DNA of 64,000 nt, from the NCBI GenBank assembly GCA_030144725.1, contig JASKMD010000017.1, positions 5,947,992 to 6,011,991 on the forward strand, in the 5' to 3' direction. How positions within the stretch are numbered: the first letter of the stretch is position 1; the number at the start of each line of letters is the position of its first letter. Under the pieces are notes generated by a model that had not been told where the DNA came from, made no database searches, and was given only the letters and a program-made list of their open reading frames with translations. This document shows, in pieces, positions 1-10,308 of this stretch. The position numbers and the translations under genes are program-made. The DNA comes from Haematococcus lacustris (lineage: Eukaryota; Chlorophyta; Chlorophyceae; Chlamydomonadales; Haematococcaceae).

Positions 1-1816
1 GCAAGGATGGTTATGCCCGCAACCATTTCAAGGGGCGTAGTAGTAGGGCTTGCAGGCCAATGGTCAGGGAACGGAACGTGGCACCAGGTATGGGGGTTGC
101 AGTCATCAAGGGTGCGACCGATGATGCTATAGTCGCGCAGGCTGTTGCTGAGTGAGGACGACACCCTCTTTCACGTGGGTGCGGGAATGTGCACCCTGGA
201 AGCCCCTCCACGCCCCCTGCTGCCTGTTCAGCTCATGCGGCGCCGGCCCTTGACAAACCCAACCACCATGGACATACCACAGCACTTGGCACAAGGCATG
301 AGGGCCACGGGCTACAGCTCTGGACTCGTCACCCACCCCAGCATGTACTGCTACTGTGTTGGGCCTGGTCAGGTCCTGTCAGGTGAGAGCTGGATGCCGA
401 CCCTGACAGTGCTGGGCACCGCACCGCCAGACACCACCTGGCCCTCACCTCTGCTCCCTGCCTGCCCTCCCTCCTCCTCCGCTCCGGGCCTGCCCATCAC
501 GAGTGACCCACAGCCCACCTTCTCCTGTGTGGCGCTCTGCATCTCTGCCTGGCTGCTTTGCAATGCTTGCACCTGCTGCTGCAGCTGCTCGATCTGGCAG
601 GCTTGGTCCAACATGTACTCCCTGCACCGTGCAACCAGCACCATGCATGCGCACGTCAGGTTGAGAATGAGGAAAGCTACCAGTGGGCGCCACCTGCTAG
701 TCCTCAGCTGCGGTTTACCAGGGAGGTGGTGTTTGGCTGCTGAAACACACAGCCATGGATTGTTTGGAGCACACTGTCAGCAGCCATGTCCCCCACTGAG
801 GCGAAAGTGGCAGCTGTCACCTTCTCCCCACCCCCACCCCCACCCCCACCACCACCATAGCTAGGCAGCTGGTCAGGTCTAAGCAGCCATACCACCCTCA
901 ACATGCAGTTGCCTGCAGGAGCTGTGCTGGTGGCCACAGGCTGCCTGCCCTGCCTGTTGAGGACAGGAAGTGCCAGTAGGCCTGTGTTGCACTGAGCTGC
1001 AAGACCGCCTGCACCCTGCCCAGCCGTAGCCAGCGCAACAGGGTGTGCAAGCCCAGAACAACACGCATCAATGAGAGGACATCACACATCAGTGAGATCA
1101 CACACATATGTGAGAGGACCTTGCTGGCGCTGGCCCTCCTTGTCCCACACCTTCTCAACACTTCCTTGTCATGGGTTATAACCGGGTCTGCCCTAAATGA
1201 TGCAAGTCCCTAAGTACACTCATCCATGTCCTGTCCATGTTGGTGGCTACCTTGCATATCACCTGTAGTCCTGATCAATATGCGTGACGCAGTCCAGAAT
1301 CCACTTTGTGCGGGTGGCTGCCTGCCAGTTGCTGCCAGCATAGCGCTGGATGAGGTTGGTGGCGCGGCTCTTCACCCGCATCTGCTGGCTGGGGGTGACG
1401 GGCCGCAGCTCAGTCACTGGGGGCTCCCCTAGGGGCTTGCGTGTGTACTCCACTGCCCGCTCTGCTGCCCTGACTGCTGCTCTGCCTGTTGCTCTGCTGT
1501 GAGTGGGGGTGCCAGGGGACAAGGGACAGCCGGGGGTAGGGTGTGGCAAGGGCGCAGGCTGGTGCTGAGCTTGCGGCTGGGTTGAAGGTACAAGCGCCTG
1601 ATGTTGCTCGGCCTCCCACGCTGGCCGCGCAGGTGAGGCAACGTTTAAGACGTGATGGTAGATAGGGGTCTGCATCGATGAAACAGTTTGGATAGTTTGG
1701 GAGCTTGGAGAGTTGGGCGAACCAGCTAGACCCATTTTCAAAGTTGTGGCGTAGAGACGTGGCAAGTCACCCCTGCTCAATGTTTTCGCAACAAAGCTGG
1801 GAGAGCTAAATATCAC
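1..1816 (-). CDS. Candidate multi-exon gene, 5' end at 1816, runs off the window
   Basis: I do not recognise this protein. An ATG at 1816 opens a 185-codon reading frame. Its first residues (MIFSSPSFVAKTLSR) are rich in S, R and K and lack acidic residues, as organellar presequences do. A proline/glutamine-rich middle follows, then an ordered end (RTKWILDCVTHIDQDYR) that stops at a good donor (CAG/gtgata) near 1260. Further down on the same strand, 898-1161 holds a leucine-rich hydrophobic stretch and about 540-640 a short coiled-coil-like segment (IEQLQQQVQALQSSQAEMQ) ending at a gtgggc donor. Linking these into one gene is inference. The 3' end is outside the window. Individual pieces could be chance reading frames in GC-rich DNA. 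Confidence 0.3.
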
Positions 1817-1981
1817 ACCGTCTAAGGCCCGTCGTCAAAAGGCACAAAAGTGTTTGAAGCGCTCTCTGCATTCCTGCAACGTAGCAGGACAGATGTGCCA
1901 CCCTCATGTATGCAACGACAACGGTAGTTAAACGCTCCGCGATCCTTATTTTGGTGCAGGTGGTGTCGGAGGACCATTGAT

Positions 1982-2062
1982 GGTGCATCTCTCTCTGGCC
2001 AGCCCCACAGCAAACCCGTGGTAGGTGCATCTCTCTCTGGCCAGCCCCACGACAAACGACCC
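1982..2062. repeat. Short tandem duplication (41-bp period)
   Basis: The block beginning GGTGCATCTCTCTCTGGCC occurs at 1982 and again at 2023. It sits just upstream of the candidate gene start at 1816. Only two copies are seen. Confidence 0.7.
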
Positions 2063-2198
2063 CCTTCAACACACGGCATGTTGTCAGCTGACCCCTGTGA
2101 CTTTCTACACTTTGGCTTGCAAGCTCGGCTCCTTACTCAATGGCGCAGCTGCTGGCGATGAAAGCATGACAATCTATTTAGTCAGGCCTGCCGGTCAG

Positions 2199-2445
2199 TA
2201 GGGCACGACCGGACGTGTTAATGTTAATGTTAAACCGTTTGTTAAACTTGACCGCTTGGTCGTGATACGACTCATTTTTTGTTGTCGTTCTGGTCGCGAG
2301 ACGGCAATGCACCCAGCTACACTATGCAGGCAGAAGTGGCCAGTGAGACGCAGTCCCAGGGTAGCAAAACGGGTATGTTAAACATTTGTTAAACCACGTT
2401 AACAGGCCCAAACATCAGGATGTTAACGTTAACAGTCGTGCCCTA
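2199..2445. mobile_element. TAGGGC-family hAT-like MITE (247 bp) with exact 8-bp TSD
   Basis: The left end is TAGGGCACGAC and the right end is its complement GTCGTGCCCTA. Exact 8-bp direct repeats CCGGTCAG flank it at 2191-2198 and 2446-2453. Subterminal GTTAA/GTTAAC motifs are repeated at both ends. There is no coding capacity. TAGGG ends with 8-bp duplications fit the hAT superfamily. It inserted into the terminal bases of the hAT copy that begins at 2451, so the duplication overlaps that element's TIR. Confidence 0.88.
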
Positions 2446-2450
2446 CCGGT

Positions 2451-3935
2451 CAGGTGTCCCCAACTAACAAAAAATGACAGGAAATGATAGGAAACCGACC
2501 CCTGGTAATCAAAACGACGCCGCGTCTCAGCCACGTAGTTTCTATTTCTGTTTCGCACATCACTGGATAGAGGACTCCGTCAGCTATGCGGTGCAACATG
2601 TATTATTGAATACTGTGCAGTGTGCTGAGTGCTATGGCGGCTCAAATCTATACATTTTAAATCATGCTTGTAATGCTCATGCGGGCCTCGCCGCGCTCGA
2701 CCGCCGCGACCGACGTGGCCCAGCAGATCCTGCAAACAATCAGGGACAGTCTCCGCAGTAAAATCAATTCAAATGGCACGCCAAACCGATGTAACCGCGC
2801 CACTCCACACATGCACATGAATATACAAGGCTGTTGCATTGCTTGACCGCTTCGTGAGTAGTTCCTACTTCCTGGCCACTCTGTAAGGCCATGCAAGGTA
2901 TGTACGCCATTGCTACGTTACCTTGCTCGACATGTTGGGTCCGATCCCTCCCGCTTGCGTGTTGAGCTTGTGTCCAGCTCCGCCCTGACCCCTTGCTGCT
3001 CAGATGGAGGGGTGGGCATCCCAGGGGCGGCACCAGCGCCAGCTGCCAGCTGCTGCCAGGGGGGGGGCAGCAGGAGGGGGTTGGGAGGGCGGGGCTGGGA
3101 TTGGGAGGGGGTAGCTGGGGTGGGAGGGCAGGGGGGGGGGCTGGGAGGAGGGGGGGTGGAGGGCGGGGCTGGGGTTGGGGGGGGTAGCTGGGGTGGGAGG
3201 GCGGGGGGGGGGCTGGGAGGAGGTGGGAGGGGGGGGGGAGGGCCGGGCTGGGGTTGGGAGTGGGTGAGAGGAGGTAGGAAGGCTATGCTGGGCTCGGGAG
3301 GGGGGGGGGGGGCTGCAAGGGGCAGGGTCGGATGGGCTAGTCATTCCTGCAAGGCAGAGTCGGGTCACGCCAAAGTCATTTTGAGCAGGCCTGATCAACT
3401 AACTGCCATGCTTTCTTTTCCAGCAGTTGTGACGTTGAGTAAGGAACAGAGTTATGTATCGAAAGTCTGTAAAGTCACAGTTATCAGCCCATAACATGCC
3501 AAATAGAGGATGAGGGTCCCTTTTCCTGTGTGACTGGCGAGAGAGACGCACATTTCCCGCTTTTGCCGCAATGTCGATACATCACATGCCAAGCGATGGC
3601 CCTCCAACACCGTCTGCATCAACAAAAGGCTCGCGGAGCAAGCCTGGCGGGCTGTAATGTGATTGTACTTCCGGCTGGATGCCAGGCGGAGTTCCCTCAT
3701 TGGTGCCACTACTCACCAACAGAACAATCGATAGTGAGCAGCTGAGGTGTGTCCGCGCTCGCTTGCGCCGGCATGGACTCTGATGCAAGGATTAATGCGC
3801 CGCTTGCCAGTATATGCAGAGTAGTTCGCAGGTGCCAATGCAACAAACGCTACCGAAACCGGTGCACTTTGTAGCGAGTACTTGCATGAAGATTACCAAC
3901 CCCATGTTGGGGACTCCTGAGGGGAGGAGTCCTGA
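2451..3935 (-). mobile_element. Non-autonomous CAGGCG-hAT element (reverse orientation)
   Basis: The 3' terminus lies at 2451 (CAGGTGTCCCCAAC) and the 5' terminus near 3890-3935 (complement of AACATGGGGTTGGTAATCTTC). Subterminal sequence matches the right end of the copy at 8186. Flanks share CCGGCAG (7 of 8 bases), consistent with a hAT target duplication. A G-rich tract at 3060-3310 corresponds to the C-rich leader of the gene-bearing copies. The end at 3911-3935 carries a duplicated GGAGTCCTGA-like stretch, so the exact boundary is uncertain. No transposase domain is seen; long frames in the G tract are low-complexity artefacts. Confidence 0.75.
3060..3312 (+). repeat. G-rich tract with many runs of four or more G
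   Basis: The stretch alternates GGGGTTGGGAGGG-like units. The complementary C-rich version occurs at the equivalent place in hAT copies at 41.7, 55.6, 57.6 and 63.6 kb, so it belongs to the element. G-quadruplex potential is inferred from the repeated G runs. Confidence 0.7.
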
Positions 3936-4285
3936 CTGCCGGAGATGACTCTGGCGCGCTCCCACTTTGCCTTGTAGCAATGACTAGCCTACTCCGACCG
4001 CCCGGACCGGAGCACGGGGCCGGGACCAGTGGTCCTGCACCTGCATCTATCACTGGTCCTCTTGCTAAATCCGTTGCTGGTCCTCCAGCTGCATCTTTGG
4101 GCATACCAGTTGTCACTCTGATGACGAGGACCTTGACATGTTTCCTGCATGTGCACTCGTAGAAACTAGCACACGCAAAGTTCACTATTTTGACATGAAA
4201 CTTGGCACATAGCATTTTTGCAACATTGTAAGAGTTATGGTGAAAACCTAAAATCGAGGAAAAATCGGGCTGAGGAGATACAGAG
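3936..4285. other. Spacer without recognisable gene
   Basis: No conserved reading frame, tRNA or TIR was found between the hAT end and the first decamer array. The last bases (TTGTCAGTACTGACAG) already contain the perfect palindrome form of the array motif. Confidence 0.6.
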
Positions 4286-5350
4286 TTGTCAGTACTGACA
4301 GACCCCCAAGTCAGTGCTGACTGACCCACTTTTAGTGCTGACTGACCCGTTTCAGTGCTGATAAGTTAAATTTCAGTGCTGACTAATTAACATTCAGTGC
4401 TGACTGACCCACTTTTAATGCTGACTGATCCATTATCAGTGCTGACTGATTAATTATCAGTGCTGACTGACCAACATTCAGTGCTGACTGATCCATTATC
4501 AGTGCTGACTGATTCATTATCAGTGCTGACTGATTGATTATCAGTGCTGACTGTTAAACATTCAGTGCTGACTGATCCATTGTAAGTGCTGACTGATTAA
4601 CTTTCAGTGCTGACTGACCCACTTTCAGTGCTGACTGATCCATTGTCAGTGCTGACTGATTTACTTTCAGTGCTGACTGACCAACATTCAGTGCTGACTG
4701 ACCCACTGTCAGTGCTGACTGACCCACTGTCAGTGCTGACTACCTATTGTTCAGTGCTGACTGACCCACTTTCAGTGCTGACTACCTAACTTTCTGTGAT
4801 GACTAACTTTCAGTGGTGACTACCTAACTTTCAGTGCTGACTGACCAACTTTCATTGTTGACTACCTTACTTTCAGTGCTGACTGACTCACTTTCAGTGC
4901 TGACTGACTAACTATGACCCACTGTTAGCGCTGACTACCTAGCTGTCAGTGTTGACTGATTAACATTCAGTGCTGACTGACCTTACTTTCAGTGCTGACT
5001 GACCCATTATCAGTGCTGACTGATTAATTATCAGCGCTGACTGATTAACATTTAGTGCTGACTGACCCACTTTCAGTGCTGACTGATCCATTATCAGTGC
5101 TGACTGACTCACTTTCAGTGCTGACTGACCCACTGTCAGTGCTGACTACCTAACTTTCTGTGCTGACTAACTTTCAGTGGTGACTACCTAACTTTCAGTG
5201 CTGACTGACCAACTTTCAGTGCTGACTACCTTACTTTCAGTGCTGACTAACCCACTTTCAGTGCTGACTGACCCACTGTCAGCGCTGACTACCTAACTGT
5301 CAGTGCTGACTGAGTAATTTTTAGTGTTTACCGACTAACTTTCAGTGTTG
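4286..5350. repeat. Decamer array 1: TCAGTGCTGACTGACC-type tandem repeat
   Basis: About 50 degenerate units of roughly 18-20 bp share the core TCAGTGCTGACT followed by a variable GACCCAC, GATCCATTA or ACCTAAC linker. The core TCAGTGCTGA is one transition from the perfect palindrome TCAGTACTGA. A 60-residue frame inside it simply translates the repeat and is not a gene. Confidence 0.92.
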
Positions 5351-6404
5351 ACTTACTAAGCTAACTAACTATGTTGACTTACTAACTTATGGATTGCTAA
5401 ACACCTGCATGATGCACCATCACTTCACGGGGATGTTAAGCACATGTCTTGAAAGAAAGGCGACAACAACAACAACACCACAACAAGGGGACAATACAAC
5501 ACACAACGAGGTGACTGCCACCACAACTACAAAGCAACAACATAGCTAGGCTGGGCTCCAAGCTCCTGGTTGCAGACGCCCCGCTTCACCTACCACACAG
5601 CAGCTGACTTCTGGCTGCACATGTCATGCACCACCTGCCTCATGGTAGCTGCTCACGTCATGTGCCACCTAGGTAGCTGCACCGTATGACTTATGGCGGC
5701 GGCTCCTACATGAGCCTCCTTGCTGCACATCTTGGCTGTTCCCCTTGGCTGTTTGTTGGCCGCTGCTCCTGGCTGCACTTGGCTGCTGCTCCTGACTGCA
5801 AGTATACAGGGGCTGCATCGTCGCAGTACCACATAATAGTCGACTCATGGCGGCTCGCTCCATGCACAACCTGCCTCATAGCCTGCCTTAACGCACGCCA
5901 TGTTGCACCTGCATGGATCAAAGTGCTATGACCACGATGGGGTGGGGAGTATGGTTGTAGTAGCCTATGTCTAGTCGCTTGTAGCCTAGTCTGTCTAGTC
6001 GCTATACCTCCTGGGCTCCTGACTGCTACTGATGGCTTGGGAGGTTCAGGGGGGTGGGGGGAGGTAGGGAGGGAGGGGGTTGCATCATAGTGCAGGTGGG
6101 GGGAGGTTAGTAGGGTGAGGGAAGTGTGGCGGGGCAGAGGGTGAAGGGTGTGACTATTGATCCTGCAACAAACAAGGGGCATGCAAGCGTTTAGACTGGG
6201 TACATAGAGGCACATAACTGCAAGGTTAGCTGGGGGCTGAGTATACCATTTGCTGTAGTAGGAGTGTGACCATTCTTGACTGTGTGACGCTTCAAGGCGG
6301 AAGGGGGGAATGGCAGAAGGGAGAGCGGGAGGGGAGGCATCAGCTTGGGAGAGCTATTGGTTGCATAGCAACATGCAAGTAATGCGCCACTGCTGCCACT
6401 GCTG
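5351..6404. other. Unique spacer between two decamer arrays
   Basis: Contains a CAACAACAAC-rich stretch near 5460-5550 and repeated GGCTGC/TGGCTGCAC words at 5560-5820. Frames on both strands are short and unlike known proteins. No TIR was recognised. It may be the body of a larger element whose ends I cannot define. Confidence 0.5.
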
Positions 6405-6935
6405 CGCTTTGTCAGTGCTGATAATTTGTCAGTGCTTACTAGTTGTCAGTGCTGATTACTGTCAGTGCTGATAATTTGTCAGTGCTGATAATATGTCAGT
6501 GCTGACTAGTTGTCAGTGCTGATAATTTGTCAGTGCTGATAATTTGTCAGTGCTGGCTAGTTGTCAGTGCTGACTAGTTGTCAGTGCTGATTATTGTCAG
6601 TGCTGATAATTTGTCAGTGCTGACTAGTTGTCAGTGCTGGCTAGTTGTCAGTGCTGACTAGTTGTCAGTGCTGATAATTTGTCAGTGCTGATAATTTGTC
6701 AGTGCTGATAATATGTCAGTGCTGATAATATGTCAGTGCTGATAATATGTCAGTGCTGATAATTTGTCGGTGCTGATAATGTGCCAGTGCTGATAATTTG
6801 TCAGTGCTGACTAGTTGTCAGTGCTGATAAGATGTCCGTTCTGATAGTTTGTCAGTGCTGATAATTTGTCAGTGCTGATTATTGTCAGTGCTGATAATTT
6901 GTCGGTGCTGATTAGTTGTCAGAGCTGTTATGGTT
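6405..6935. repeat. Decamer array 2: TCAGTGCTGATAATTTG-type tandem repeat
   Basis: About 30 units of 16-17 bp share TTGTCAGTGCTGA with TAATTTG, TAATATG or CTAGTTG linkers. The core is the same as in array 1 but linker and spacing differ, so the two arrays were amplified separately from a common motif. Confidence 0.92.
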
Positions 6936-7084
6936 GCAAGTGCTTACTAGCGGTCAGTTATGAATGGTTGTTAGTGCTGAATGGTTGCAAGTGTTCTGTA
7001 AGGAATAATTTGTAAGTATTCTGCGCCATCCAGTTCTGATCCGTATTATCTATGTAATAGATATTCATTACCAATCCGTTCCGT

Positions 7085-7325
7085 AGTCCTAGCCCTAGCC
7101 CTGGCCTTGACCTTAGCCCTAGCCCTAACCTTAACCCACCCTCACATTGTCCCTAAGCCCAGCCTCAACCCTTATCCTAACCCACGCTCGTATTATCTCT
7201 TAGTCTAACCCTAACCCTAGCCTAGCCCTAGCCCGTCACTTGCCCTAACCCTAACTTTCACCTTAACCCTTGCTTAGCCCTAGCCCCAGCCCATCACTAG
7301 CCCTAGCCCTACAAACATACAGTAA
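7085..7325 (+). repeat. Degenerate interstitial telomere-like CCCTAA/CCCTAG tract
   Basis: Imperfect runs of CCCTAACCCTAA and CCCTAGCCC units extend for about 240 bp. Some Chlamydomonadales use TTAGGG telomeres and others TTTTAGGG. The tract is too degenerate to be a functional telomere and lies inside the decamer domain. Confidence 0.65.
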
Positions 7326-7565
7326 TAAATGGGAGGTTGTCGGTACTGACAGGCGTTCATTAATTACTGAAAGACTGTATGTACTGACAGGCCATCTGGC
7401 AAACGTTACCGTCATTCAGTACTGAAAAGCAATATGTATCAAAAAGTCAAAAATCACGGTCATTCAATACTGAAAGGTATTCAGTACTGACAAATATTCA
7501 GTACTGACAAGCGGTCAGTGCTGATAGGCATCAAGCCAAGGCATTCAGCACTGAATGACAGGCAC
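7326..7565. repeat. Loose array 3 of palindromic decamer TCAGTACTGA
   Basis: Several TCAGTACTGA or GGTACTGACAG motifs occur at irregular spacing, the perfect palindrome version of the core of arrays 1 and 2. It closes the decamer domain on the right. Confidence 0.7.
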
Positions 7566-7982
7566 ACGGTATCTCATCAACCACTGGGATTTGAATTTTT
7601 TTTCCAAGTGCGTTGGCTTGCAAATGGACAAAGGAAGCCAGCCAGGTAAAAAGAAAGTACCCTTAGGTGGCACCAATAGTGCCATCTTTTACACGAGTGT
7701 GCAACCATCAAACTGTGAGTGAATTGCTTCCACTTGTTGCAGCTGATGTGCACAAGCCAGAATAAACATTGCTTGGCCTTGCTTAACCCTGCCGTGCACC
7801 ATGTGCCATCCACTACCACCTCCCTATCTCTGCCCCGCCCCGCCCCGCCCCGCCGGGTCTGCTTGAGGATGAGAGTTTGGGTTTGGGTTGGGGCGGGCAG
7901 GGGGGGTTCAGGTCTACTTAGCCTTTTGAGCTCGTGGCTAACTTGGCCAGGGCGTGTGGTCCTTAGCAGTTGCAGGTGTCTC

Positions 7983-8041
7983 TTTGGGAGTGCTTTGGAT
8001 GGGAGGGTACACTGTACCCTCCCATCCAAAGCACTCCCAAA
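7983..8041. repeat. Perfect 59-bp palindrome (29-bp arms, 1-base centre)
   Basis: The arm beginning TTTGGGAGTGCTTTGG is mirrored exactly around C8012. It abuts a second perfect palindrome, overlapping it by two bases. Confidence 0.95.
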
Positions 8042-8100
8042 TCTTACATACTTGAGACGCGCTCTGTACCGTACAGAGCGCGTCTCAAGTATGTAAGATT
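8040..8100. repeat. Perfect 61-bp palindrome (30-bp arms, 1-base centre)
   Basis: The arm beginning AATCTTACATACTTGAG is mirrored exactly around C8070. Its sequence is unrelated to the neighbouring palindrome, so the two are independent snap-backs. The surrounding 7566-8185 has no recognisable gene. Confidence 0.95.
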
Positions 8101-8185
8101 GGGGGTTGTAGCCACTGGTATTGTAAGGTTAGTACATCCCTTGTGTGCATATCCGTTGTCCTTTATCTGTAGACGGTGCTTCTCT

Positions 8186-9850
8186 CAGGTGTTCCCAACA
8201 TGGGGTTGGTAATATGCATGCAACTACTCTCTCAATACTGCATCGTTTTCGATAGCGTTTATCACATTGGTAGCTGCAAATCAATGCGCGTCATCTGACC
8301 ATCAGCGCAAGCCATTGGAGTTTTTGCTCGCGTACTGCCACATGTGCCCGCGAACAAACCACAGCGGCGATATGGGTCTCCTTGGCACGGTGAGCCACAT
8401 CGCTGTGACCCCATCTACCTAGCGCAGTGAGCGGGTTGTGCACACATGGAATGTCCGGCAAACACCCATCGCGATGCCTGCCGGGCGTGCAGGGCGCCTA
8501 GACGGGGTGATTGGAACATATAGTTATACTCGCTTCCGCCGAATACACCATCTGGGTCGGCGCACACTAAGGTATCACCGGCTTATAACCCCCCTCCTCC
8601 ACTGTGTCCATCACTGTGTTGCACCCGCTGCACCCACAAGAAAATGGCTATAAAACGTTTGTTCTTGACCCATTGGCGCATCTATTGAAACAAACCGCAC
8701 GTTAAACAGCCCAGGCCTCTATCAGTTTGACATCTTCAAAGTGACATCATGTTCTCCAAGCAGAATCAGGGCTACGGGGCTGGGGGGTGGCAGTTGAGCT
8801 ATGAAACTTTGCACGCAGGTGGATGGGATGTAGGGGAGTGTAACTCTCAGAGGAGCCGAGTCCTGATTCGGTCATGGTGTGGAGTTGTGTGTCTGACTGC
8901 ATGGCCCCGGTCCTGAGATCGGCTAAGGGAGTTGGGGGTCACAGACCAAAGTGAGCTTTTGGCTTGTCTGATTATGAGTGTCTGTAGCAATGTCTGAGAG
9001 GAGCTCAACCTAGTAAGTAGCATGCTGTAAGTCAAAATGGTCGAGCTGTGGCATTGCCCTCCAGGTATGGGGAGGAGGTGGGCTCAGTGCCACATCGCTG
9101 CAACCGCTTTTCGATCCGACTGCTGCCGCCGACGCGCATGCTCATGTTGAGCAGCCTAAGCGACGCGGGCGGTCGCAGCGATGACTGCATGCTCCGCTAC
9201 CGCTCAAATTTGAATCACTAACTTTGACGCTTTGTTGTGCACGGCCCACTCAGTGTATATCAATTTTGGATGGGTGAAAGGTAGCTGGCCGGGTTGGCTA
9301 CACGGTGAATCATCTAGCATAACATTTGGCTCAGTGAGTGCAGAGTTACAGCCGTCCTACTGCCAAGGGTCGGTTTCCTGTCATTTTCTGTTAGTTGGGA
9401 ACACCTGAGTATGAGCGTGTGTAACAATGTCTAAAAGGAGCTTAACCTAGTAAGTAGCATGCTGTAAATCCAAATGGTCGAGCTGTGGCATTGCCCTTTA
9501 GGTATGGGGGGGAGGTGGGCCCGGTGCCACATTCCCGTGATCGTTCTCCGATCCGACTGTTGCTGCCGACGCGCATGCTCGCGTAGAGCAGCCTAAGCGA
9601 CGCGCTCGGTCGCAGCGATGACCGCATGCTCCGCAACTGCTCAAACTTAAATCACCAACTTTGATGCTTTGCTGTGCACGGCCTACTGCGTGCAAAACTA
9701 TTCTGGATGGGGGAAAGGTAGCTGGCTGGGTTAGCTACATTATGAACCAGCTAGCATAATGTTTTGCGCAGTGAGTGAAAAGTTACAGCTGTCCTACTAC
9801 CAGGGGTCGGTTTCCTGTCATTTTTTGAATGTTGGGAGCGCCTGACCTGA
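8186..9850 (+). mobile_element. Non-autonomous CAGGCG-hAT element with duplicated 3' end
   Basis: The 5' end is CAGGTGTTCCCAACATGGGG at 8186. A complementary terminus GTTGGGAACACCTG ends at 9407 and a second (GTTGGGAGCGCCTG) at 9844. GCTTCTC lies directly before the 5' end (8178-8184) and again at 9851, fitting a target duplication around the whole unit. The interior matches the copies at 56.93 and 60.64 kb but lacks their gene. No transposase frame is present. Confidence 0.82.
9001..9844 (+). repeat. Direct duplication of the hAT 3' region (about 405 bp x 2)
   Basis: 9001-9407 and 9438-9844 align along their length, both running from a gagct(c/t)aacctagtaagtag motif through CGATCCGACTG to the TCGGTTTCCTGTCATTTT subterminal block and the TIR. 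Divergence between them is visible, so the duplication is not recent. Confidence 0.8.
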
Positions 9851-10308
9851 GCTTCTCCCCTCTGTTCCTCTTTTTCTTTCTTTTTCCATTTTGCTTTTTA
9901 TATCAGTAGAATAACGGCAGCACCCTCTCCATCTCATACACCTAGCTGAAAGAGCGAAAGCAGCAACAAAAACTACACAGCGCTACTCACACTCAACAAA
10001 CAGGGCGGTTCTTTCAGCTACACGTAGCGCAAATGCCCGGTCAAAAATTTCCCAGGTATTATACACAGACGCTGTGAACCCAGCGATGCAAGTACTTGAA
10101 CTTGCGATGGCATGTACGTGCTACACGTCGAAATTCCGAAAATACCTTAATAGGAAACATAGCTGACCCCCTTCAACCCATTGGCTCTAGCACCGACGCG
10201 CGGGGCCTGGTGCTTGCGATGAGGTGGGCAGCACGGAAAGAGCTAGACAAAACCTCAATGCTTCGCAATGTTGGCGTGCTGGGGTTATGAACAGTGCGCG
10301 TGGATTAG
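9851..10308. other. 5' flank of the glycosyltransferase gene
   Basis: Contains an imperfect inverted repeat with the shared core TAGCTGAAAGA near 9940-9957 and 10005-10024 and an AT-rich stretch near 9870-9905. A possible first exon with ATG at 10219 can be imagined (ATGAG/gtgggc), but nothing decides it. No promoter element is firmly identified. Confidence 0.4.

Noticed and set aside
2910..3494. Glycine-rich 194-residue protein
   Set aside because: Low-complexity translation of the hAT G-rich tract; the other strand gives an equally long proline-rich frame.
4286..6935. CRISPR-like arrays
   Set aside because: Units are 16-20 bp with near-continuous repeats and no unique spacers of fixed length; the genome is eukaryotic.
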